Of a stretch of 64,000 nucleotides of DNA, positions 50,500-59,672 are shown piece by piece. The DNA comes from Neurospora intermedia. Its lineage: Eukaryota > Ascomycota > Sordariomycetes > Sordariales > Sordariaceae. The translations under genes and the position numbers were made by a program. Within the stretch, counting starts at the first letter, position 1, and every line of letters starts with the position of its first letter. Below the pieces are notes generated by a model. That model made no database searches. It was not told the origin of the DNA and saw nothing but the letters and a program-made list of their open reading frames with translations. The stretch covers positions 2,170,001 to 2,234,000 of the forward strand of contig BTPP01000007.1 in assembly GCA_037102815.1 (NCBI GenBank), given 5' to 3'.

Positions 50500-52890
50500 A
50501 AAGTGGACTATACCAATCGACGATCCCTTCTTTAAGCTACCACCCGACCCCAACTTTTTCAATATCTTCGCGCAATTTATCGAACTATACCGCCGCTATC
50601 GATTTAATATTATAGTTCAACAGTCTTATAAGTACGAAAAAGGACTTAATAAAGGCGAGTATAGGAGGGTTATATACTAGTATAACTACGCTTAGTATAG
50701 AAGTTACCCCTAATGACTATATAAGATACAATGTACTATATTACGAAAAATCGTACTAGATTACCTATTTTGAATTATATTATAAGTATTCGAGAGGGAC
50801 GGTCGTAAATAGACTGTACGGCCGTTAAACCTTACCTATTAAAGTTATAGTCCGTTAGAGTATTTATATAGCTACCTTATTCTTCGTATACGGGCTGTTA
50901 CTACAAATTAAATAATATATATTGATAATCTTCTCTAACAATATAATTTAATTATTCGGTCTATTTATACTACTATTAAGCGATGGTATCCCTATTGATA
51001 CTTAACTTTTAAAGATTTAGATAATTAACGGTAATCCCTTCGGCGAGTAGATTGAGATAGTTACGCTAATATATAAGGCTTTATTAAGAAGTTAAACCTC
51101 AATACGGCGGTAGTATTTAAGACTAAAGACTTTAACTATTATAGGAACGAAGGAGATAATAGGGAAGGTACTATATTACAGTATACCTTCTAGGTTACTA
51201 ACTCCCAATAGTCTATATAGGAGCGGTTCTTATATATACTTCTTATTAACGCTATATATAAAACCAACCAATATTATACGCCGTTCGTATAAGGGGTAAT
51301 TATTATATTAGAGAGATTATTTATACTAGTATTTCAAGCGGTTATTAATAACGAGAGGGAGGAGGGATTTATATAGCTAATTAAGGTATTTAATAAAGCT
51401 ATAAAGGAGTTTAAGATCCTTTACCTTACCGTACTTATTATTAATAGTAATACTTAATTTATTTTTATTATCGACCCACTTCTACCCAACGTTCAACGCT
51501 AGTGTTATATATAGTATATTAATTATAATATTGTTAAGTACCTTAAAGATAATTGGATTATAATGCCTAAAAATAGCGAATCTTTAAATAATAATATTAA
51601 TAATAATAAGGATTAGTTTAGTGAGGAGGACTCCCGCAATAGTAATTCTAACTCTTCTACTTAATAAAGAGAGGTACGTAGTCCGTTTAACGAGGATAAT
51701 ATTGAACGGTTACGCCGTATATATAGTAAGGTTAAGACTGCTATTAGGACGTAGGTTAGGCTGGGTCCGGTCCCTATAAAGGTTGTTAATACTAGAGTTG
51801 GCCTTTTTTATTTATAGCAGTATATAATCTACTCCTCGTCTAAATCGGACTTTAAGAAGGCATAGTCTCTCCTTTATTATTAATTTGACGGTATATAGGA
51901 GGCTATCGTTAAATAAATCCGGCTCGAGCTTATATTATACTAGTTGAAATAGGCTAGTTACTATATACGGTACTACTTTAATTGTAGGTAGTGCACTATA
52001 TTACTAAATGAATCTAATAATAGCTCATTAAAATCGTATAGGTTGTTGGTTTGTAGGGGGTTAATTGATCTTTGTAAGGCTGTAACTATATATATTACTA
52101 TTCGTTACGAACTCTTTAACTAGAAGCTAGCCTCGTTAGTAACCCGCGCGCGCACTACGTAGATGGGACTTAGTTATTTATAGTTTAGTTCTACCCCCTT
52201 AAAAATAATTTTATAGGGGGTTAATCTACTTAATAAATAATACTAACAATTAAAAACAATGTTCCCTAATATTTAATACCCTTATAGTGGTCGTTTATAG
52301 CTATATCTATACAATTTTCGTACCTAATATAGGCTCCCTTATACTTACGAAATATAAGCGGCTTATAATATTAGTAAGGTAGTCTAGGTTAATAAAGTTA
52401 ATTATTACTACTTTTAGTATTTTATTTAACGTTAGGTAAAGTCTATCTATTATCAGTCCGGTTATCCCTATACTAATTTATATAATAGGACGTAATAGAT
52501 AAGTATCTATACCTTCGCCTAACTACTATAGCGGTGCGCAAAGGCCGCCCCCCCCAATTAGAACGGTCCCTTTAGTAATAAGGCTATCCTTAAATTAAAG
52601 GGACCCTATAGTAGATCTAAGAATATATACCCCATACAAGCTTTAGCGCGGTACAACTATTCCCGATATAAGATTGGGCCTAGTATTGAACAATTGGATG
52701 CTTAAGACGAAGTACGTAGTTGTATTGAGGTAGCCGACGATAATAAAGATAAGGATGATAAGGATAATGAGCTGGCTTAATATTGGGTAGAGAGAGTATA
52801 GGAGGTATAGCGGCGGGAGGAGGCGAGAAAGGAGGAAACCGTTGAGATATTTTTAATTGGCTTATTTAACGAGCTTTCTGAATTGTCAGA
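50500..52890 (+). pseudogene. Mutator-like transposase, RIP-damaged (MULE-1)
   Basis: This is a cut-and-paste transposase of the MULE/FAR1-related type. The N-terminal region (about 50.5-50.85 kb) corresponds to the zinc-type DNA-binding part. The core near 51.24-51.53 kb reads LLINAIYKTNQYYTPFV, corresponding to the family's LLLDCTYKTNRF.MPLL block, with the first catalytic Asp now Asn (G-to-A). The second block around 51.43-51.5 kb reads INSNT where an Asp is expected. A C-terminal acidic tract (DDNKDKDDKDNELA) lies near 52.74-52.78 kb. Many TAG/TAA codons interrupt it. Start and end are approximate. Confidence 0.8.
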
Positions 52891-53069
52891 TGTCAGTATT
52901 TAGAGTAGAGTAGACTGTAATCAATACTATAGAGACCATAGAAATATCGCGAAATTTGAATTGTAGAGACGCATTTGCAGGTCGGTGACCCAGCTACGAA
53001 TGTTACTAGACATTAAAAATATGGAAATTTACCGCTAAAACCCGATAATTTACATGTCTGCTGACATGG

Positions 53070-53109
53070 GGTGCGCCTAGGAACGGTTGGGGTGCGGGTA
53101 GGGTTTCCC
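53070..53109 (-). repeat. MULE-1 right terminal inverted repeat
   Basis: This is the inverted copy of 50082-50121, ending gggtagggtttccc, followed by the ttaattta TSD. Confidence 0.95.
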
Positions 53110-53531
53110 TTAATTTATCTCCAGGCCCTACGTCCCCTATAATTTTAGAACCTACTTTCCTTACTCGTACCCTCTATAATTTCCTTAATATCTATCATCC
53201 CCCTCTAAACCGGTATAACTTCCTTCCCCTTACCTCTCGGCCTTTATACTAACCTAATTGATATTATTCGGAGATTCCTTACCTCTACTATATTCTAAAT
53301 CTCGCCTCCATCCTATATTCTAATAATAAGCCTAATTCCCCCAACGCCTTCCGTAAGGTTATTACTAAAAGGATTTATCTTATCTCGGCGTCCGGTAAGT
53401 CTTTTATTTTCTATCCTCTTCCTTTTACTATTATTTAACTCTTACGTTTAGCTACCAGCGCCCAGAACGCCACCTATGCCCACACCTACAAGCAGTACAT
53501 ACTGGACGTCCCTACTAGCCTTTGCGACGCC
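53110..53531 (-). mobile_element. LINE copy G, truncated 5' side
   Basis: This continues copy G after MULE-1. It is the least mutated copy of the intron region of the antisense gene. On the plus strand, the intron at 53395-53451 keeps GTAAGT at its start and TTTAG at its end, and exon 2 reads SAQNATYAHTYKQYILDVP (about 53456-53512). The copy stops at 53531, within exon 2. Confidence 0.82.
53395..53451 (+). other. Putative 57-nt spliceosomal intron in the LINE antisense gene
   Basis: The donor is GTAAGT, a branch-like ttaact lies near 53434, and the acceptor is TTTAG. Exon 1 ends in phase 1 (...ATC TCG GCG TCC G) and exon 2 resumes CT ACC AGC GCC CAG, keeping the frame found in all copies. 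The homologous intron in copies A and C is 55 nt. Typical filamentous-fungal introns are this short. Confidence 0.6.
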
Positions 53532-53544
53532 GTAATTATTTATA

Positions 53545-53621
53545 GCGGATTGATTATAAGTAATGAATTGTAATTCCGAATCTATTTCGCTCCATACTTT
53601 TTAATAAGGGTAGGCGAAGAG
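53545..53621 (-). other. Pre-insertion sequence, second part
   Basis: These 77 bases are the right flank of the LINE G insertion, continuing 49217-49454. On the minus strand they read in frame with the 74-codon stretch there (...LKSMERNRFGITIHYL...). LINE F follows. Confidence 0.4.
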
Positions 53622-54398
53622 GATTATTATTCTTCTTATTCCCTCTACTATAAACTATAGCGCTTTATTGGTATGGGGTCCTTCTCTAGTTCTTTAGAGG
53701 GGAAAACCGTAAGGCGTTAAGCGCCTCCGGATGAAAACCCCTAGTTCTATCTCGGCCGTAATTTACTATACTGTTCCTACTTTATTTACAACTATAACGG
53801 TTCTTACCCACCGCTATAGCAAATATAATTTCGTTTCTTCTATTATTATATTGTTCCAATATTAGAATAATAGGAATAATAGGAATAGGACTAGATTTGG
53901 TATACTACTTCCTTCGCCGCCTTTCTATTTTACTTTTTACTACTCCTTCCTCCACCTTTTCCCTACTTCCTTATCCTATTTTCCTATTTACTATTCTATT
54001 TCTCCGCCTCCTTCCCCCGTTTATAAATACTTCCGCCCTATTATTTATTCTCCTACCCTACAGTTCTACCCTTATTTATATTAATATAAGGACCCTTTCT
54101 TTTATTTATATAATCCCTTATATAATACCCCTCTTAATCCTTCTCCTCCTTCCTCCCTATTATAATTTTTATTAAAATAGTTTCTTCCGGCTATCATCGT
54201 CCTAATCCTATCGATTTAACCTCCAATACAGAAGGTTCTTCTCTTATTATATCCTCGGACCCTATATTCCCTATAATTATACCCTTAGAATTTATATTCT
54301 TTATTTATACTTTTTACAATTTCTTCGGTAGTTATTCCCCTTAGAACTAGTATAATTTCCTTCCCTCCTTCTTTAGTTTTTATACTAATTTAATTAAT

Positions 54399-55185
54399 AA
54401 TTCTCCCCCAAATAATTTTCTCTTGGCACCTACTACTAGTTGGTTGTTAGGTAGTTAAATTAAGGATTACCCTTATTTAGTACCTTTAAATACCTTTGGG
54501 CTAATAATAGTCTAACCTTCTATTTGAATAATAACGACGAAGGGATTCTAGAGAATTGACCTTCGTCTTCGATAAGCCGGTAGTCCAGAGCCGAACTCTT
54601 CGATATTTACTATTAAAGGAAAATAAAGGGGCGCCGAAAATAATATTATCTACCGGGCTTCTAACGACGCTACCGAATAATAACGCCGGCCTTAAAGCCT
54701 ACCAACAGAAAGCTACAATGAATAATAATTACTTTAAAAATTCTACCTTAGAACGCTATTTATTGGACTTAAAACGGTTAGGCTATATTCTAATTATTAT
54801 ATCTTTCTCTAATCTTTTCTCTTTATTAACTAAAGAAGGACGGCGAACTAATTTTAGAGGTTTTTCCCCTTATAATTTCCCTCTAACGGTATTAACCTCT
54901 ACTTCTCGAAATTAACTCTAAAATTTTATAAGGGTCCGTACTTTCGGGTAAAGATAGGACGAAGGTTCAATTCGATAGCAAATACTAAATTGGGGCCCTT
55001 AACTAAGGTATCTCTTTTCGGGGGCTAGAAATACTAGTAATAGGCCGTAATTTGCACTCTACTTTTTAGGGGTTATAGAAGGAGGATTTGGGCCAATTTC
55101 TTATATCTAGTGGCTACGTACGTCTTATGCCCTTAGGGAGGCGGAAGTCGACGTTAAAAATAATAATAATAATAATAATAATAAA
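54399..55185 (+). mobile_element. Retroposed insert of unknown family, (AAT)n tail
   Basis: This 787-bp insert has a 17-bp perfect TSD (atactaatttaattaat, 54382-54398 and 55186-55202) and ends in about nine AAT units. Both are hallmarks of LINE-driven retroposition. It does not match the resident LINE except in tail type. It is less AT-shifted than its surroundings. It may be a 5'-truncated LINE of another family, or a retroposed transcript. Confidence 0.8.
54556..54915 (+). CDS. Hypothetical ORF in the retroposed insert
   Basis: This is an open frame of 119 codons from ATG (MTFVFDKPVV...) to TAA, with no RIP-type stop, unusual for this window. The composition is ordinary, with LLTTLPNNNAGLKAYQQKAT and a hydrophobic run YILIIISFSNLFSLL near residues 77-91. 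I recognise no family. It may be chance or part of a longer source gene truncated by retroposition. Confidence 0.3.
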   Translation: MTFVFDKPVVQSRTLRYLLLKENKGAPKIILSTGLLTTLPNNNAGLKAYQQKATMNNNYFKNSTLERYLLDLKRLGYILIIISFSNLFSLLTKEGRRTNFRGFSPYNFPLTVLTSTSRN

Positions 55186-57327
55186 ATACTAATTTAATTA
55201 ATATTATTTGTAAGATTCCTTATTTTTATTATATTCTAGATTTTATTTCTATTTTACATTCTGATAATAGGTTTAATTCCTCTAATACCTTCAAGAAGGT
55301 TATCGCCGATAAGGTTTACTTTATTTTATCTACCGGTAAATTCTTCGTTTTTTATTCTTCTTTTTCATTATTTAATTCCTATATTTTTAATTAGCGGTGT
55401 TTAAAATACTACTTATAATTATATTTCCGGTAGGTATATGTTGGACGTCCCCGCCGGTTTTTATAATATTTATAATATTATTTAGATGGTAGTTATTACT
55501 ATAATATTGGGTAGTCCGGATAGGTTTAATTGTAATTTAAATACCTTCGTTCGTATTATTAATAAATTTACTAATTATATATATATTTATTTAGAGCGAG
55601 ACGGCCTTCCTTCCGATTATAAGTATTTTCCTTATATTTTAAAATATAATATTATTAAATAATAGTAGAAAGGTTATTACGAATTGGTTGCGAAGGATAT
55701 TTATTATAGTTATATTCCTTCTCTATCCGGCGGTAGCGCTATAAACCCGGTTTGGATTATATCCGGTTCTAATAGTAGTACTATTATTTTTATATATATT
55801 ATATCCGGCGGTAATAGTTATACTATTTCTATTTATATAGTTTCTAATTTTAATAGTATTAGTAGTTCTATTCCCAGTAGCCTTATAGCCGTTAATACTC
55901 CTAACTGCGCCCTTATAAATAATAATTGGATTTAATAGTATTGTTAGGTTATTGCGAATTAGGTGTGTATAATAGAACTATTCGAATAATTTTTTAAATA
56001 TAATTGAACGTTCGTTAAATAATACTTTTCGGTTCTTATTATAATTATAGTTTAAATAATTCCTATAGTTAGTACAAATATTTCCTTTTTATTACCGTCC
56101 TATTATTCTAGTATTATCAATATTTTATTTTCTTTTTAAGAGTATTTTATAATTTCCTTATATTATTCCTCCTTTAATTCGATTATTAAATAATACTCTT
56201 TTAACTCCCCCAATTTTAACGTTTATAATAAAATCCTTTCGGCTTTAATTCTATCGTCTAAGTATTTTTAGAATTCTTCCTTTATTAATAGCTAAATTTT
56301 TAGGTTTAATTAAAAGATAGTATTTGTATTGAGGTAATTTAGGATAATATAGGCGAATATTTCTTTTTCGAACCTATAGGCGTAAATAGGGGTTAGGATA
56401 TTTAGTATTTTCCTTTAATAGAGGAAAGTTCGGAGGCCGATAATTTCTATTCTAATTTAGATAAGGAGGGAATTCTTCGCTTTAATTAGCGGGTATAATT
56501 ATTTTTTGTCTTCTTTTAATTATCGGCGTTTTCCTTTTTTTTTCTTTATACTAATTATATATCGTTAGATAGCCTTTCTATTAAATTTGGGGGTAAGGTC
56601 GGTAATAGTGATTTTGTACCGTCGTTCTAATTTTATTATTATTACCGCTAGGTAGTAATTATAGTACAATACCTATTCCCGATTTGTTATATCTTTTAAT
56701 TATTCTTCTTTATTAACGGTTATTAGTTTTAGAGTTTATAATAGTAGTAACGGCTAAATCCTTAATTCTAAGGGGGGTTTAGCTATTATTATTAGTAGTT
56801 TTTCTATTAGTATTTACATTTTAGCCTACCGAATTTTAATTATATTATTTTCTAATTTATTAGTAGGTAACCGACTTTCAATTCATTATATCTAAATATA
56901 ATTAAAGACTTAAATTATAGTCCCCCGGACGAACCGGGCTTAGTCCGTCCGGGCGGACCTTTTTTTAAAGGCCTAGACCCTTTTATTAAGGTAGAGGTCG
57001 AGCGGCGGATAAAAGGTTTCTATTTTTAAATTTTATATCGGCGTAGCTTTATATACTTTAGTAATAATTCTTAAATATTTAGTTTAGTATTTCGTTAGTC
57101 AAATTACTATTCCCTAAAACTTTCTATAAATTTTAATTGGTTAGTAGACTACTAAAGCTCTATATATAATAGTACTATGAATATATTTAGTATATATTTT
57201 CCTTATTCGAATAAAAGAGTAACCCTATATTTTCACTACTAATTTCGTAAATATATTCGTTTGTATTATTATTTTCTTTTTTATTACTTTTATATAAGCT
57301 TTATAATTGAATTTACGGTTTAATTAG

Positions 57328-58867
57328 GAGTAACCCTCCGCACACCCACCCCATTCCCTATATACACTTAAAAAGCTAAAATAGTAGGTCTAAATAACCG
57401 ATGACACCTAATATTATAAATCCCGTTTTTACCCGCAAAATTTCGTCTTTTCAATGTACGCAACATCGCTCTAACTTAGCTATTTCTTTTAAACTCTTTT
57501 ATACTATTAATTATACCTATTTTATACTACTAACTGTCGTACATCGTAATATAATAATATAATAACGCTAATATACCCTTAATATATATAATCTCACTCA
57601 AATTAATCACCTTCGATTATTTGCAATCGATATTAATCGTATACAATTACTTATAATCGATAAATACCGTTTCTAATTTCCTAAAATACTTCTTCCTCGA
57701 TATAACTTCGCCATCGTTACAATTCAACCTTTTTATTATTTACCTTTATAAGTAATTGTACCTCTTTTAATAGCGACGCTAAATAGATTATCCCTCCTAA
57801 TAATAGCGCCTTTACTCTTCTACCTACCGATTTAGACTCTATAATAGGGGAAATTATTAAAATATATCGTCGGTATAAATTCGGAATATCTATACTTCGC
57901 ACTAACTACTTTAAGAAGGGACTATATACTAACGAATTCTACCGCAAAGTCTTTCAATACGACTATACCAAACCTATCCCTAATATAAACGCCAATCCTT
58001 ATAAAAAACGATATACGACTATTCGAAAGATTATTAATAAATATCTATTCCGTATTATAGTACAATACTTAAAGAAGAACAGTTATAAATATACTATTAA
58101 AGCACTCAATTGTATATATAAAAGCTACCCTCCATCGCAAGACTTATTAAACTACTTAATTTTTAGATAATAGTCTTTGGATACCAACAATTATAAGGAC
58201 ATTACGAATCTTCTTCGCTAATAGGAGTTAATTATACGTATTATATATATAATAGTTAAAGAGCAATACCCTAAACTATTATTTACGTATACGGATCTTA
58301 AGAATATACAATAAAGGATACACCGATACAATAACGGAGGGTATACTAATACTCAAACATTCGTACGTACTCTCGAGAATAATAGGCTCATTATATTATA
58401 GTACTATTTTTTTAATTACTATAAGGGTAACGAAGGCTAATAAAAGGAGGAACCCAATATACTACAGTACAATCTCTAATATTTAAAGAAGTAAGAGAAG
58501 ATGTAGAAGCGATATTTATATACTTTACTACTTAATACTACGTATAAAACGAACCGTTACTATATACCAATCGTATAGGGTATTATAGTCACCCCTAAAA
58601 AGTCCTCCATACTAATCTTTTAAACAATTATTAACAACAAGAAGGACGAAGGATTTAGTTAGCTTATTAACTATATTAGGAAGACGATAGAGGAAATATT
58701 AATCCCTAAACCGTTAATTATTATTATTAACAGTAATAATTAATTTATTAGAACTATTAATCGAACTTTCCTAACCGTTCAATATTAACGTTATATATAA
58801 TATATTAACTATAATATAATTAAGTACTTCAAGGATGACTAGCAACGTATAGAACCTAATAATACCA
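57328..58867 (+). mobile_element. Mutator-like DNA transposon (MULE-2), right end missing
   Basis: It starts gagtaaccctccgcacaccc, the inverse of the end at 6605, and shares a subterminal block with MULE-1. It encodes a transposase and stops without a right terminal repeat near 58867, where unrelated sequence begins, so the 3' part is deleted or replaced. Confidence 0.75.
57700..58860 (+). pseudogene. Mutator-like transposase, partial (MULE-2)
   Basis: The N-terminal region reads IYRRYKFGISILRTNYFKKG, followed near 58.09-58.13 kb by YKSYPPS, which corresponds to the family's HNHPPS. The core LLLNTTYKTNRYYIPIV at about 58.52-58.57 kb matches the MULE block LLLDCTYKTNRFNMPLL, with the catalytic Asp changed to Asn. 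The next blocks are QLINYIRK-like and LIIIINSNN (second Asp lost). It ends near 58860 with the element's truncation. RIP-type TAA/TAG codons occur throughout, on a mostly continuous frame. Confidence 0.8.
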
Positions 58868-59032
58868 TAGCGGAAAAATGCGCTGGGGAATAAGGCGTAT
58901 GAAGGTTGTTAAGAGTTATTTGCCTTGGTAACGAAACAAGACCTATTGGGTCGATAAGATATATTCATTTAACAAGATCTATCGGGCTGAGGGAGTGCTC
59001 TAATTAGTCAATTGGGTTAAATTTAAATATCC
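58868..59032. other. Intergenic, no gene seen
   Basis: This has ordinary base composition. The stretch beginning tgttaagagttatttgcctt (58909) has the look of an LTR start, but I see no end or TSD. Confidence 0.4.
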
Positions 59033-59245
59033 ACTATAGACGGTCGCTAAAACTCTTAAGTACAGTACATATTCTTAACGATCTATCGCAGAGCGTACGG
59101 ACCTTTGCGCATTACCTGCTAAAATAATCGCTGGACTTACACGTTTAGCGACCAACTTTAGTAGACAATGCGTAAAGGTCCGTACACGTAATAAAAAAAC
59201 CGCTAACATATACTACACTCAAGTACTTTAGCGACCGTATACTAC
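59033..59245. repeat. Fold-back (MITE-like) inverted repeat
   Basis: The inner arms, 59095-59123 and 59157-59185, are 29-nt inverted repeats (gtacggacctttgcgcatt...) with about four mismatches, all transitions. The outer arms share cggtcgctaaa at 59041-59051 and its complement at 59227-59237, and a third copy (tttagcgacc) lies in the loop. There is no coding capacity. It is probably a miniature inverted-repeat element; its TSD is unclear. Confidence 0.65.
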
Positions 59246-59384
59246 ATGGCGAAATGCATTAACACTACAATACTACACAATCTGCACATCACAATATTAC
59301 CGGCGAAATAGGAACAAATTGGACAATCCGTTTTTTTTCTATGTTTTTTTTCTATATTTTTTTCTTTTAGCTTTTCTTAACTAA

Positions 59385-59603
59385 AGGTAAAATAATAACG
59401 GAAGAGAGTTCAAAGATTAGTTGACAATCAAGTAGAATCCAACCAACCTCTTATACCCTTATTGCTATAATAAGGCTACAAATACGTATTAGCCACTCTC
59501 TATATTAAGGTAGAATAACGGAGGGAGTTCGAGGACTAGTTAACGCTAGCCTCTTATACCCTTATTGCTATAATAAGGCTATAGATACGTATTGGCCACT
59601 CTC
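59385..59603. repeat. Tandem duplication, about 100-115 bp units
   Basis: The units are 59385-59500 and 59508-59603. Their right halves are nearly identical (ccttattgctataataaggc then tatagatacgtatt and ccactctc). Unit 1 has extra bases in the middle. T-rich runs precede it (59330-59370). No gene is visible. Confidence 0.8.
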
Positions 59604-59672
59604 TCCGTTAATATATATTACTCGGATATAGTTAATAATATTAAGAGGATATATCGTTTGTAATTATTACTA

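Larger units (their letters stand above)
50082..53109 (+). mobile_element. Mutator-like DNA transposon (MULE-1)
   Basis: This 3,028-bp element has 40-bp terminal inverted repeats (50082-50121 and 53070-53109, one mismatch) and a perfect 8-bp TSD (ttaattta, 50074-50081 and 53110-53117), in the 8-11 bp range of Mutator-like elements. It encodes one degraded transposase. It sits in LINE copy G. The subterminal block acccgcaaaatttcgtcttt is shared with the element at 57328, so they are related families with different terminal repeats. The repeats themselves are almost free of RIP while the interior is strongly affected. Confidence 0.93.
54177..55935 (+). pseudogene. Antisense cargo gene of the LINE, copy F (interrupted)
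   Basis: This is the same frame as at 23-986. The start is ATA, then VSSGYHRPNPI. The insertion at 54399-55185 interrupts exon 1. The 3' part of exon 2 is open for 83 codons (55684-55935) and reads ...PSLSGGSAINPVWIISGSNS then ...ALINNNWI-TAA. Without the insert the span is 955 nt, nine less than in A and C, so a multiple of three. Confidence 0.58.
53622..57327 (-). mobile_element. LINE copy F (5' end lost)
   Basis: The 3' block and (AAT)-type tail start at 53622. The copy carries the antisense gene (54177-55935) and the C-terminal part of ORF2, and it ends at 57327 at the equivalent of copy A position 2363, where a Mutator-like element begins. A 787-bp retroposed insert lies at 54399-55185. 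RIP-type changes occur throughout. Confidence 0.85.

Noticed and set aside
58909-59070. Solo LTR starting tgttaagag
   Set aside because: The start looks LTR-like, but no matching end, no TSD and no second copy are visible.
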